A stretch of 64,000 nt of DNA from Boesenbergia rotunda (lineage: Eukaryota; Streptophyta; Magnoliopsida; Zingiberales; Zingiberaceae), in NCBI GenBank assembly GCA_024364735.1, contig JAGFNQ010000187.1, forward strand, positions 1,295,352-1,359,351, given 5' to 3'. Both the position numbers and the translations under genes were made by a program. Positions 9,855 through 21,900 of this stretch are shown piece by piece; within the stretch, counting starts at the first letter, position 1, and every line of letters begins with the position of its first letter. The notes under the pieces were generated by a model. That model saw only the letters and a list, made by a program, of their open reading frames with translations, ran no database searches and had not been told where the DNA came from.

Positions 9855-11443
9855 ATGTTTTCACCAGAGGACTGTAAAGAGCTCAAAAGTGCATTGTCAG
9901 AGTTAAAGTTTTCGGTGAATTATGTTAATCAACAAAAATCCAACAGTCATTCATCTACTTACCAGCCGCCATGTCAACAGTTTCAGTAGCAAAACCAATG
10001 TTTTCAGCAGTCCCAGTCGAATTTTCAGCAACCAAACTATCAAATTCAGCAAGGGCAGCCACAATGTTAATCTTTCCAACAATTTCAGCAACCAAATCAA
10101 TTTTTTCAGCCACAATTCCAACAATTTCAGCAAGATTTTCAGCCAAGTCTACCAAATTTCCAGCAAACTCAGATTGGGCAGCCACAATTCCAGAGTTTTG
10201 AGCAACCAATTCAGCAATTCCAGCCCCAATTTCAGCAACCCTATCAACAAAATCAATCACCTTTTCAAGGAATTCAGCAAGGGTATCAAGATAATTTGAA
10301 TTTTCAGCAACCAAATCAGTTTCCACAGCAATTCCAGCATTGCAACCAGAATTTCCAGCCACAAAATCAGAATTTCCAGCCCACTCAATTTCAGTTTTCA
10401 CCACCACAATTTCAACCTCAGATCTAGGATTTCCAGGGCTACAATTCTCAACAAATTCAACCATCATTCCAGCCCAATTTCAGCAGTTTAATCAGCCAAT
10501 CCAACAATTTGAGCAGCCCCAACAGCTTCCATTTCAGAATGCACAACCTACTCTTGGTCTTCAGCAGCCTTATGTTACATTTCAAGACCAACAGGAGTTC
10601 CACACTGACCAAGGAGGCTTTGACAATCCTAATGAGAATGAGGCTCAACAACAAAGGATAAAAGAGATGTTGCAACAAATTATACAAATGAATCAAATGC
10701 AAATAGAACAATTATCTTCTTAAGCTACTCAAGATTTTAAGGGGTATGATTAAGCATCAACTTTGGGGAATGAAGAGGTTGTGTCAAGTTTAAACACTCT
10801 AAATGCCGAATTTCCTGAAAAATTTCTAGCATCCCATTTTCCCATTCAAAACAGCCCCGGAGTTGAGTTTATATCAATTCAAGGTGACCCTAGTGCATGT
10901 CTAAGACCTTCTTCAAGTGATCTTGCAAATTTGGTGGAAGAAGAAGAAGAAAACATCAAAAATATGGCACCTACAGCCTGAATTCCTCCTGAAATTCTTG
11001 TTCAAACTTCATTTCCAAAATTTTCAGCTCAAGAAGAAGATTCTGAAGCACTACAGGACCCTTCATATCTTTTATTATGTGATGATAGTGTTATTGATGG
11101 TCCTAATTTCTCTAATATTGTTGCTGCAGAAATTACTGAAGAAGCATGCATAGAAGATGATTCTACAGGTGTAGGGGATTGCACTAAGCCCCAGGGACCA
11201 CCAACAGTGATGGATACATTAGAAGATTCAGAGGACAAGCCAGAAAGTGTAGGAACTTACATGGTGGAAGCAAGAACCCAAGGATCACATGAGTTAGTTG
11301 GAGGTCAACCCGAACCTGAACCTGAAGTGGTGCATGTACTTGACCAGGAGGAGGCCACAGTTACATCTACTCTTGTAGAACCTCCAGGTATTCTTCAGCA
11401 CGATCAGGGTCCAGAAGACTTCTGGAGTGGGTGCTCCATCTGA
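9855..11443 (+). pseudogene. Gln/Phe-rich Gag-like frame of element C, first copy, broken
   Basis: The likely start is ATG at 9855 (MFSPEDCKELKSALSELKF). After about 45 residues the frame becomes a low-complexity tract of FQQ, QFQ and NFQP units to about residue 210. A short helical stretch (EAQQQRIKEMLQQIIQMNQM) follows, then an acidic region with runs of Glu ending at 11443. The helical stretch resembles the Athila Gag segment after the capsid core. The capsid core, zinc knuckle and protease are absent. Stops lie in the frame near 9987, 10065, 10427, 10723, 10752 and 10979, with a frameshift near 10487, so this copy is dead. Homology to Athila Gag is an inference from position and composition. 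Confidence 0.6.
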
Positions 11444-11586
11444 ACAGACTCCAACCTCCTGGAAGAACTTTCAAAAGGCATTAAGAAGGAGGAGATGCTT
11501 TTACTTTAATTCGAAGCACTCCACCTCTTACATGGGTCTTGCACCTAAATCGCCTGTGGCCACCTGAACATTTTTTTGTAAATTTC

Positions 11587-11599
11587 AAGTGTGGGGGAG
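11587..11599 (+). promoter_or_regulatory. Internal polypurine-tract copy 1 (element C)
   Basis: AAGTGTGGGGGAG, identical to the tract abutting the second LTR. D (34569) and the second C copy (19228) have it at the matching position. Confidence 0.5.
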
Positions 11600-12325
11600 A
11601 CATGCACCATGACATAAATCAATTGAAGGAAGCTCTCTCAGCCACCCATACTCCTCCACTACCACGATGGAGGCTACTTCTTGATAGACTCCGTCCACCA
11701 GAAATAAAGGGGAGTTTGTTCTTTCTTGTATTTTCTTTCATTGCATGTTTCATTTTTATGTTTTCTAGAAGTAGAATTTTCTTTTAAATTGAGTCCTTGC
11801 TAATAAACGTGTGAATAGAGTAGAATGAATAAGAGTCATTGTAGATATCATGTTAGTCTTCTTGGAAATTTATTTCTTGCATGACTAGGAATAAATGTAT
11901 CCCTCTAGGTTGTCTTCATGTCATTTTAGAGTCTTTTGAAAATAAATTAAATTTGGTTATTAAAACTTAGGGTTTGAGCTAATGGATGAAATCTTGGATG
12001 CTTGAGTACTACTTGGTTTTAGATTCTTAATTGATGACTTGAGATGAATTATTTGCACTTAGTGAGAATTAGCCTTATTTTTGTGACACACATATGTGAT
12101 TGTACTCTAGAACTTGCTTAGGTTCTTTCAAAACCATATTTCAATGATTGGATCACATCTATAGAGGCTAAACAATTTGTTTCCCGTTCCATATCAAATT
12201 TTTGGCAATAATCATGTTTATTCTATTTTTCTTTCCTCATTTCCTACTCTTAACCACACATTTCTATGGACTTGTTTGTTTGGAATGTTTCTTAATGTTA
12301 CTTTGCCCGAGACGGACAAAGGACT

Positions 12326-12338
12326 AAGTGTGGGGGAG
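12326..12338 (+). promoter_or_regulatory. Internal polypurine-tract copy 2 (element C)
   Basis: AAGTGTGGGGGAG followed by TGACTAGTG, which looks like a decayed version of the LTR start TGATAAGTG. D has the equivalent at 35222-35233. Confidence 0.5.
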
Positions 12339-14755
12339 TGACTAGTGTTTTGAAAATATTTGGTATCAAAGAGGCATTTCATGTCAAGAAAATTTTTTTC
12401 TGCAATTACATGTGCCAAGAATGAGTTTGAGTGAGTTGTTGTCAAGAATGAGCAAGAGAGATGGAGATCAATTGAAGTATCTGGATTCTTGATCATCAAT
12501 TGAAGATCCAAGAAGTTGTGCCAAGACAAAAATCTGAAATGGAAACAAATGACACGCAAAAAGCAGTGAGAAAAATTGTTTGGGCCAAAGTGAAGAAAAA
12601 TTTTTCGGTGAAACTATTTTTGGACAAAATGTTTTGGACTTGCAGTTTTTCTTTGCTTAAGAAATCAGAAACATCTTGCTAAAGGCTAAATTGCAGCTGG
12701 ATAGGTTTGAGAACAAGTGCAGAAACATGTGCCAAGGAGGGATGGAAGAGGCCAAGTAGAGTATCAAGAAATGGAATTCCAAGAAGAGCATAGTAATTCA
12801 ATAGCACTAGATTGCACTGGAGGTCTCCTGCCACTTATCGAATGTGAAAGAGAGAAGGGAAACAAAAGAAAAAGAAGCTGAGCAGAAGTGGAACACAAGC
12901 TGAGAAATCTGAAGCTAAGAAAAATCTATGCCAAGAATACAAAGAAAATTTTTTGTGAAGCATGTCTTGATCCGAATTGTTTAGATTACAGCTGTTCTTA
13001 GCTATAGAAATCAGAACACACTCTGCTAGGAGCTGAAATGTAGCTGTTCCTTGCTGTAAAAATCAGAAATATTTTGGGAGAAGATGAATTGCAGCTGAAC
13101 AAATCAACTTGGAGCTGCTGAAATTGTAGGCTAAAATGATACAAGCTGAGTCCAACTTGGAATCTGGGATACTTCGACTTGAAACTGTTGAAATGAGTAA
13201 GCTGCAAAGTGTTGAATATCTTGAAGGATTATTTGTGAAGCTAAATTGGAAAAAAAATCAGATTGGAATGTGGAGCCGGACAAGTGCAGAAATCTGTGCC
13301 AAGTTCAAGGGAAGAAATTTGTTTACCATATCAATTTGTGTCCATACAAGCAGTTCTGTATCAACTTTAAACTGAATATGAGTTTTTAATTTAGCATTGT
13401 ATTGCTGAAATTAAACAGAGGATGCAGAATGGTCTTCCCTGAACTCAATCTATTTGCAACAGATTTGAATTTACTGACCGGAATCAGCAGTGAAAGGAAA
13501 TGCAGTGTGGAGGCTGGAATCCAACCTTCTGCAATCATCAGAAATTGAATTGAGTTGCAAGGATTGCTGGTAAGGGTTCTATCAGAACAAGAAATTTTTT
13601 TTTTGGCTGCTAGGAGTTTCGAAGCAGAGCAGGAAATGGAAAGAAGATGGCTGAAATTCAACTTGTTGAGCAGAATTTTTGAGTGAAATAGTTTAAATGC
13701 TCTACTACTCCTATATGCTAACTGATGTAAGGCAATTAGAGGATTGCAAGGTATGGAATTAGTTGTTGTGGAGCTGGAATTAGAAAAAAAAATTGCAAGC
13801 GAAATGTGCCAACTTGAAGTGAGTGTATCAAAAGTGAGTTGCAAGAGTTAGAGAAGGTAACATTTGGAACATCAAATTTTTGTCCCTAAGTGTTATTGGA
13901 TGTCTCAAGTTTTCATGACACCAATCCTGATCCGAAGTGTTTCCAAATGAAGATTGGCTCCATAAGAAGGATTGAGAGCAGAACAACATAAAAAAAAAAG
14001 AGAAAAGAAACAAAACAAAAGAAACATGGTTGGCACTTAAGAGTTTTGGTACCATGGAACAAGTGAAGTAATTCTCATCCGAATTTAAGTTTTGTTCCAC
14101 TACATTTTTGATTTCGCGAGAGGATTAGAAAAAAAAAAGAGAGGATTAGAAAAAAAAAGAAGAGAATAAGTGGCACACAAAGGGCAAAATTGGCACATTG
14201 AGATCAATGGGGGTTCTTCATCCAAATCAAAGGCATTGTTCAAGATTGGCTTCACCACACTTTTTATTTCACGAGAGGACTGACAAGAGGGGCAAAGCAC
14301 ATTGGAAACATTCTTGAGCAACCAAGTCTCCCACTTCATCAAATTGTCTATTTTCTTGGCTTTTACTCCATTTCTTACCATTTTCTATGTTTTTCACTTG
14401 TTTTTGTAGATGTTGATCCTAATCATGAATAATGGTGGAGATTAGATAACAAGCAAGCCTATGGTAGTGCAAAAAGCATGTGTGTTTGAGTGAGCTCCAC
14501 TTTCATCATGAAGTTAGAATTCAAGAAGAGAGCCACCAAAAATTTCTTTTGAAAGGCTAGGGAATTAAATTCATCTCAATGAATCATGAAGGATGAAAAT
14601 ACTAAGTTGTTGATTTAAGGATGAGATACTAATCCATAGAGCTTAGATTTTTGAGAATTGACAATCCTAGGTAATTTCTTTTCACTTGTTTCTAATTATG
14701 CTTGGAAAGAGCCTAAGGGATACATACTTAGTAGTTTCGCGAGACGCTCAAGCTT

Positions 14756-14768
14756 AAGTGTGGGGGAG
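14756..14768 (+). promoter_or_regulatory. Polypurine tract of element C
   Basis: AAGTGTGGGGGAG lies one base before the LTR start at 14770, the position required for plus-strand priming. Confidence 0.85.
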
Positions 14769-14769
14769 T

Positions 14770-17333
14770 TGATAAGTGCTATTTTATTGGTTATTTCAGA
14801 TGCAAAAATCCATGTTTGACTCATGTTTTTCTTGCTTAATTGTGAATTTACCCTAGGTTCTAGGACTTATTTCTATTTTGGACTTAATTGCAAATCTTGA
14901 TATTTTTTGAATTATTTGGCCACTAAATTTTTGATCTATTTTTGTAGGCATGAAAGGATCACGGACCTAGGTTATGCTGGGTCAAATTTGAGTCGGAAGT
15001 GGACCCGGATTGAGTGATCAAGTTTTAGACAAATCTGAGCCGTCCGATTCAAAAACGGCTAGATCTGAGTCATCTGGGACCATCTGAGGCAATCCGAGCT
15101 AGGGTTAGGGCTGATCAAGCACTGAGGTCAAGATCTGAGATTTTCATCCCAATCAGAGATCATTCAACCGTTGGATCAAGCTCAGAGGGCTCTAGACTGT
15201 CCATCCAAAGATCAGGTTGATCTGGGCCATCCATTGTAAATCTGGAAGATCCGAGCTACTCCGAGGCAGATCTTGACCCTTGATCAACATCATCAAAATT
15301 TAGTTCAGATCGGATGAAGATCAGCCGATGGATTTTCGTAAAATAATCTGGGTCGTTCATTCTTAAGTATTTAATTGAAAATTTCCCTCAGCTGCAGTTG
15401 TCGCGTCTTCTTCGCCGCAACATTTCCTTCTTCGTTGTTCTTCATTTTCCTTCAGTTTTTTCTTCATCTAAGGGGCGCGACCCCTCAATTCTTTGTTTAG
15501 ATCAAGTGCTAGGTCATTGGGAAGGTCTCTCGGTGAAGTTTCCAGCCTCAACTTGCCCAAGAAATGGAGTTGATGTGAGGTCTCCTTGGCTTTGACGTTT
15601 GCTTCCTTTGGATCAGTTGTGCGCCTTTTTCATCCACCCGAGCAGTTAAGAAGGGTTCCCTGGAGTGCTTGGATCATCCACAAGCTACAGCACAATCGGA
15701 CACCATTGAATTAAAGGAATTCGAATGGAAATTTCAGATTTGAGCAAGCTGAGTTGGATTTGATCGCAGATTGAGTTTTCCCAGTGATTTGTGGAGCTTA
15801 CGGGTTCGAGGCTTGCCCTTGTGTGACGAACAAGGAGTACTTGAGCTAAGGGAGTGATTGAGGATTAGTTTGTTTAGTGAATTTCCAATTTATTTAGCTG
15901 TAGTTTTCGAATCCTGCAAGTGTTTCATTTCTGAACTTTTTGTATCAGCTGTTAGTTTTCTTTTCCAATTCGATTCTGTCTTAATTAGGTTTTAATTCTT
16001 CAAGTTAAGTAGCTAGGGAGTTTGTTTAGTGAGCAATCCCTTTTCAATTCAGTCTAATTTATTCTTCATTGCTGCGTATCAGTTTCATGTTTTTAGTTTC
16101 AGCTTGCGTATCAACTTTTCTGCACTTCAGTTCATTTTCTGCAATTCTTAGTTTGTAATGCATTTAGTCTGTAAGTGAATTTGATCTTCTGAATCGAATT
16201 TGAACACTAGCTTGGAGCACTTCGTCTCAGCTTGCTTTGCCTGATCTGTGATCGAAGTGTTTCTACTTCTCAGCATTTGAATTCTGCATTCGGTAGTGGT
16301 AGGTTTATTGCTGCAGTGTTTCAATCTGTTAATTCTGAAATTGTATCAATGGAATATTAGTTGTTCCGAATTTTATCAGAACATTAATTTGTGCAATTAA
16401 TTTTAGCTTGCGTTTTGGTTTTAGCATCCAGTTCATTTCTGAATTCTTCCCTGCATTTCTGAATTTCTCCATTTATCCCTGATTTCCTGCATTCATTCAC
16501 GCATGGCACTTCTCTAATGGATGTATCTTTCAAGTTGAATTGATCAATCCAATTCGGAAATTGTCCAATGATATTTCTGTATTTAGCAGCAGCTTTTGGC
16601 ACATAAACACCTCCCTTGTGTATCAAGTTTGCTTCATTTTTTTTCTATGCTTCAAGTGAAATTTCAGCACTAGTTGGTGACAAGTTAAATGCTAATTCTA
16701 GTGTGTTATGGAGATTGAAATCAGCTAGTTTTTCATCTAGCTTGTCACTGAATTTCATCTGTTCGTTTCTGCAATTCAGTCACATTTCTGCACTTTGTAT
16801 CAAGTGAAATGTTCAGCTTTGAGTGGTATCAAGTTTAGCTCAATCTTTAGTGAGCTCTTGCCCTTAATTTCAGTTCCATTTGCATTTGAATTGTTACTGA
16901 GTTGTACTCTTCATCCCTGCACGTTATTAGTAACATTTCTGCAAGCTTAGATCGAGGGAAAACCAATTTTCAAATAGTGGACAACTTGTTTTGCACTAGG
17001 TTGCTGTGAGTTTTAATTCAGCTGAAGTTAACTTCATTTCTAAGTGTGCTATTGAGCTTGAAATTAGGTTGTTTTACAGCCTTTTTGTGTCTGTTCTATC
17101 CATTGCATTTTCATTTCTGATTGCAACCACAACCAAATCCTATTTGAAACCCAAAATTCATAAACGACACATAAACTCGAGCTCGAATCAAGCAGGCTCA
17201 ACTAGCCCTAGGAAAAATACGACCTGTGGCCCCTTTACTACCATTTTATTCTTTGATAGAGAAAAGGGTTTTCAGCTTACACATATCTAAATTTTGAGAC
17301 CCACATTTGTGACACCTAGTTAGGGTACCATCA
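14770..17333 (+). repeat. Second LTR of element C
   Basis: Same boundaries and length as the first LTR, with scattered substitutions of a few percent by eye. It follows the polypurine tract like a 3' LTR, yet a primer site and an internal region follow it like a 5' LTR. It is therefore shared between two tandem units. Confidence 0.88.
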
Positions 17334-17340
17334 AAATTTT

Positions 17341-17357
17341 TGGCGCCGTTGCCGGGG
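17341..17357 (+). promoter_or_regulatory. Primer-binding site, second unit of element C (tRNA-Asp)
   Basis: Exact TGGCGCCGTTGCCGGGG, 7 nt after the second LTR. Confidence 0.92.
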
Positions 17358-17495
17358 AACTACTAGTTGAGTTGTTTGATTTTTGCTTGTATGCTTATGA
17401 ACATGTCATTTGATTCTATTTTCTTTTGCTTTATCTTTTGTATACGATTGCTGTCATTTTTCTTGTTTGTTTTGTGACAGGGCTGTAAGATCAAA

Positions 17496-19084
17496 ATGTT
17501 TTCACCAGAGGACTGTAAAGAGCTCAAAAGTGCACTGTCAGAGTTAAAGTTTTCGGTGAATTATGTGAATCAACAAAAATCCAACAGTCATTCATATACT
17601 TACCAGCCGCCATGTCAACAGTTTCAGTAGCAAAACCAATGTTTTCAGCAGTCCCAGTCGAATTTTCAGCAACCAAACTATCAAATTCAGCAAGGGCAGC
17701 CACAATTTCAATCTTTCCAACAATTTCAGCAACCAAATCAATTTTTTCAGCCACAATTCCAACAATTTCAGCAAGATTTTCAACCAAGTCTACCAAATTT
17801 CCAGCAAACTCAGATTGGGCAGCCACAATTCCAGAGTTTTGAGCAACCAATTCAACAATTCCAGCCCCAATTTCAGCAACCCTATCAACAAAATCAATCA
17901 CCTTTTCAAGGAATTCAGCAAGGGTACCAAGATAATTTGAATTTCCAGCAACCATATCAGTTTCCACAGCAATTCCAGCCTTGCAACCAGAATTTCCAGC
18001 CACAAAATCAGAATTTCCAGCCCACTCAATTTCAGTTTTCACCACCACAATTTCAACCTCAGATCCAGGATTTCCAGGGCTACAATTCTCAACAAATTCA
18101 ACCATCATTCTAGCCCAATTTCAGCAGTTTAATCAGCCCATCCAACCATTTGAGCAGCCGCAACAACTTCCATTTCAGAATGCATAGCCTACTCTTGGTC
18201 TTCAGCAGCCTTATGTTACATTTCAAGACCAACAGGAGTTCCACACTGACCAAGGAGACTTTGACAATCCTAATGAGAATGAGGCTCAACAACAAAGGAT
18301 AAAAGAGATGTTGCAACAAATTATACAAATGAATCAAATGCAAATAGAACAATTATCTTCTCAAGCTACTCAAGATTTTAAGGGGTATGATTATGCATCA
18401 ACTTTGGGGAATGAAGAGGTTGTGTCAAGTTTAAACACTCCAAATGCCAAATTTCCTGAAAAATTTCCAGCATCCCATTTTCCCATTCAAAACAGCCCCG
18501 GAGTTGAGTTTATATCAATTCAAGGTGACCCTAGTGCATGTCTAAGACCTTCTTCAAGTGATCTTGCAAATTTGGTGGAAGAAGAAGAAGAAAACATCAA
18601 AAATAGGGCACCTACAGCCTGCATTCCTCCTGAAATTCTTGTTCAAAATTCATTTCCAAATTTTTCAGCTCAAGAAGAAGATTCTGAAGCACTACAGGAC
18701 CCTTCATATCTTTTATTATGTGATGATAGTGTTATTGATGGTCCTAATTTCTCTAATATTGTTGCTGCAGAAATTACTGAAGAAGCATGCATAGAAGATG
18801 ATTCTACAGGTGTAGGGGATTGCACTAAGCCCCAGGGACCACCAACAGTGATGGATACATTAGAAGTTTCAGAGGACAAGCCAGAAAGTGTAGGGACTTG
18901 CATGGTGGAAGCAAGAACCCAAGGATCACATGAGTTAGTTGGAGGTCAACCCGAACCTGAACCTGAAGTGGCGCATGTACTTGACCAGGAGGAGGCCACA
19001 GTTACATCTACTCTTGTAGAACCTCTAAGTATTCTTCAGCACGATCAGGGTCCAGAAGATTTCTGGAGTGGGTGCTCCATCTGA
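17496..19084 (+). pseudogene. Gln/Phe-rich Gag-like frame of element C, second copy
   Basis: It matches the copy at 9855 along its length, from ATG at 17496 to the stop after WSGCSI at 19084. It is better kept. In-frame TAG stops lie near 17628, 18111 and 18187, but the helical and acidic part from about 18188 to 19084 is fully open. A 258-residue frame starts at 18308. Several stops in the first copy are sense codons here, so the two copies decayed independently. Order of parts: short N-terminus, FQQ/QFQ-rich low complexity, amphipathic helix, acidic tail. Confidence 0.6.
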
Positions 19085-19435
19085 ACAGACTCCAACCTCC
19101 TGAAAGAACTTTCAAAAGGCATCAAGAAGGAGGAGATGATTTTACTTTAATTCGAAACACTCCACCTCTTACATGGGTCTTGCACCTAAATTGCCTGCGG
19201 CCACCTGAACATTTTTTTGTAAATTTCAAGTGTGGGGGAGACATGCACCATGACATAAATCAAATGAAGGAAGCTCTCTCAGCCACCCATACTCCTCCAC
19301 TACCACGATGGAGGCTACTTCTTGATAGACTCCGTCCACCAGAAATAAATGGGAGTTTGTTCTTTCTTGTATTTTCTTTCATTGCATGTTTCATTTTTAT
19401 GTTTTCTAGAAGTAGAATTTTCTTTTAAATTGAGT
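19085..19435 (+). other. Truncated 3' internal region, second unit of element C
   Basis: It matches 11444-11794 of the first unit, including the internal polypurine copy at 19228-19240. Identity ends after TTTTAAATTGAGT. S-family gag begins immediately, with at most three bases of shared sequence (AGT) at the joint. Confidence 0.8.
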
Positions 19436-19753
19436 AGTTTAAAATCCAACTATGATAGATCGGGGTTGGGCTACCGGTCTAAGGTCTCTAATGCCAAGGA
19501 AAAGAAATATGCTGGGGAAGCATATAGTAATGGCAAGTAGGAGAAGTCTAAAAATGGCAACGGGGTGCCATTTAGAGGTAAAGAGAAGAACTTAACCAAA
19601 GACAAGGTATCTAAGGTTAAGAGGGTTCATTTTGTAAGCCAAGAATCACCGGGGGCTCACCGGTGTGACCTAGTATTGATTGAGTCACCTAGGGAGGTGG
19701 CTAGGACTAAGAGTTCAAGGGGGAGCTCTAGGAGCCTTTGGGGTCTATGGTAA
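19436..19753 (+). pseudogene. gag: C-terminal part of Gag, element G
   Basis: It aligns with the basic C-terminal region of the A and F Gags (LKSNYDRSGLGYRSKVSNAK through GSSRSLWGLW and stop). An in-frame TAG after SNGK splits it. Both knuckles and the N-terminal core are absent because the element is cut at 19436. Confidence 0.7.
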
Positions 19754-20203
19754 ATGGATCTCAAGTGGTTTTCTCCTAAGAAATTAGATTAAATGTGCCA
19801 AAGGGATTGAATGACTTGGGTAAGTCTTAATTCTAGAGAATTGGCACATTAAAAGGAGTTTTAGGGAGAAAAAGATGAAAATAGGGTTATATTCGATAAA
19901 AATAAGGTTTAATGGGTAAATACCATATAATTCAGTGCTAGAAATGGATTATTGTCAGGTATTAGAAGATATATCAAGGAAAAGACAGAATTAGGACTTT
20001 TGGGAGGAGTTTAAATGATACACTTTAGGAGAAGTTGAGTTTCGTGCCAATCTTGGGATTTGAAGTAAATTTGTTTGGAAACATATTTTTTCCAAGTAGA
20101 TATAGGCTTCACAAATCTCCCTACAAAATTTTAGATTTTTCGGAGATTTGTGGAATTATCTAGGTATTTCTGAAATTGGGCTAAAAATCTGAAATTCAGG
20201 TAT

Positions 20204-20303
20204 CAGTCGACTGCCCTGGGGGGCAGTCGACTGATCCAAGTGAATTCAGCCCAGAAACTCTCTGTTCGTTTTGGCAGTCGACTGCCATAGAGGCAGTCGA
20301 CTG
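20204..20303 (+). repeat. Two CAGTCGACTG hairpins (element G)
   Basis: Inverted repeats at 20204-20233 and 20275-20303. Each arm is CAGTCGACTGCC or its complement, and each arm is itself a palindrome around GTCGAC. Confidence 0.85.
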
Positions 20304-21375
20304 ATCTGTAAGAGTAAGCGAAAAAGGGGATATTGGAGAATAAGAATGTGCAAAATTGGAAGCATAGGAAAGGATCATGTCACCTTATGAGAGTTTATGT
20401 CATGAATGATATTATATGGTTTGAAGATCTTAAGATTCATTGGATGATATTGAATGATAAATTTTTGATGAATGAAAAGATATAGAAGTTTCCCATATAT
20501 ATCTAGGATTAAGAGATAAAAAGGGGGAGACTTTCATCATATTAAGGATATGGAAAAGAAAGAATTGAGGATAATTCCTTGTGTAAATTGATAATGGTTA
20601 GAATTGACAAACACAAGGAATCATGAATAAAGTTCAAAGTTGATACAAAATGTCAAACTTTTAGGAAATTAGGTTTGTACCAAAAGTCAAGCACGTTTGT
20701 TGTTTTTCATGGAAACATATTTTTCTAGGATAGGGTATATCATAGTAAATGTGCTTGCAAATTTTTTAGAGTTTTCCAGGTTTTCTAGGATTTTCTAGAA
20801 GGTTCTAGGGTAGAAAACTTGGGTTGTTGAGTTAGGATTAACTTAACAAAAGGAAAGGTTGTGATGTTAAGTTGGGGTATAACTTAACTTGGTGTTAGGG
20901 GTTTAAGTTGGGTAGAACTTCATCTAGGTAAAATGAAAATTGGGATAAGGCATAGGTTAAGGGGGAGGTTGCCTCCTAGTTGCCTTAATTTTCATAGGAA
21001 ATTTTGAGTTTTTGGCACGGTGTTTTTGAGTTTCATGCATGGAAATATGACATTGGTGTCATATTGCATGAAAATTAGTTTTTGATGTGTAATTGCCATG
21101 TAAATCAATGCTAGGGACACATTGTGGGTTGGCATGGGCAAAGACATCAAGTGGTGACCAAAACTAGGACTCTAGATCAAGGATTGATTGAAGTTTTTAG
21201 CTAGTTTTGAGTTTTGTGTCAGACTTGGGAATGGTGATAGATACATAATAAAATGTATTTTTCCCAAGTAGGTATGGGTACCACAAACTTCTCCACAAAA
21301 TTTGAAAATTTTTAGAGATTTATGAAATTTTTGGTGCATTTCTGAATGTGACCAGAAAACTAATTTTCAGAATAT

Positions 21376-21405
21376 CAGTCGACTGCCCTGGGGGGCAGTC
21401 GACTG
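21376..21405 (+). repeat. CAGTCGACTG hairpin (element G)
   Basis: Single inverted repeat with arms CAGTCGACTGCCC and GGGCAGTCGACTG, about 690 bases before the polypurine tract. Confidence 0.85.
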
Positions 21406-21763
21406 GTCAGGGCTGGTGTGGGTATCCAGCAGCTGATGTGTGTCCAAATGATGGAAAACGAGTGTCTGGGGGGGTTAGTACACGTTGTTTATGATCATTA
21501 GGAATTTAAAGAACCAATAATTGAGATATTGTTGGGTTCTTTTTGATGTTAGGCAAAGGGGGAGAAGTGTTGGGTTTAATTTGGGAAACCAAACACTCCT
21601 TTGCGGGAAACCCTAGGTTTAGGGGGAGCTGAGATTAAGGGGGAGAATGGTTGCTCCATTCTTGGAGTAAGTGGAACCTTGTAGAGGTTCTTAAAAAGCC
21701 TTTGTAAGACCAATGTAGGGGGAGCTTGGGAGAAGCTTTAAAAAGCCCGTTTTGGTGGAAAAG

Positions 21764-21900
21764 TCCTAACTTGGAGGGTCAGGTGTGGAAAGTCCTAACT
21801 TGGAGGGTTAGGTGTGGAAAGTCCTAACTTGGAGGGTTAGGTGTGAAAATTCCTAACTTGGAGGGTTAGGTGTGGAAAATTCCTAACTTGGAGAGTTAGG
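21764..21900 (+). repeat. Tandem hairpin array CCTAAC-TTGGAGG-GTTAGG (element G)
   Basis: Five units of about 28 bases. Each has a 6-bp stem CCTAAC/GTTAGG and the loop TTGGAGG (first unit GGTCAGG, last GAGAGTTAGG), separated by TGTGGAAAGT-like spacers. The array lies about 170 bases upstream of the polypurine tract. Confidence 0.85.

Larger units (their letters stand above)
11444..14768 (+). other. 3' internal region of element C, non-coding
   Basis: No convincing gene in 3.3 kb. It carries three copies of AAGTGTGGGGGAG at 11587-11599, 12326-12338 and 14756-14768. The last is the functional polypurine tract next to the second LTR. From about 12400 to 14100 the sequence is purine-rich and built of words such as TGTGCCAAG, GAATTGCAGCTG and TGCAGAAA. 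These are complements of words common in the T-rich middle of this element's LTR. Open frames here are short and unconserved with D. Confidence 0.6.
7129..19435 (+). mobile_element. Element C: Athila-like non-autonomous element in LTR-internal-LTR-internal order
   Basis: Two LTRs, both 2564 bases by my boundaries (7129-9692 and 14770-17333), begin TGATAAGTG and end ACCATCA. Each is followed by a tRNA-Asp primer site and a copy of the same Gln/Phe-rich reading frame. The first internal region is complete (9693-14769). The second stops at about 19435, where S-family gag sequence begins. Large LTRs, the Asp primer site and the GTGTGGGGGAG polypurine tract point to the Athila branch of Ty3/Gypsy. 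No protease, reverse transcriptase or integrase is present. Confidence 0.8.

Noticed and set aside
9955..10467. Minus-strand frames rich in Val/Ala/Glu or Leu opposite the Gln/Phe tract (also 17524-18108)
   Set aside because: They are shadows of the repetitive plus-strand codons. The plus frame matches element D and the minus one has no features.
13386..13844. 152-residue minus-strand frame in the 3' region of element C
   Set aside because: Composition reflects complements of LTR-like words. No counterpart is open in D.
14100..14381. Possible small protein with CPSC/CQFC cysteine pairs on the minus strand
   Set aside because: Not conserved in the matching region of D, and within purine-rich non-coding sequence.
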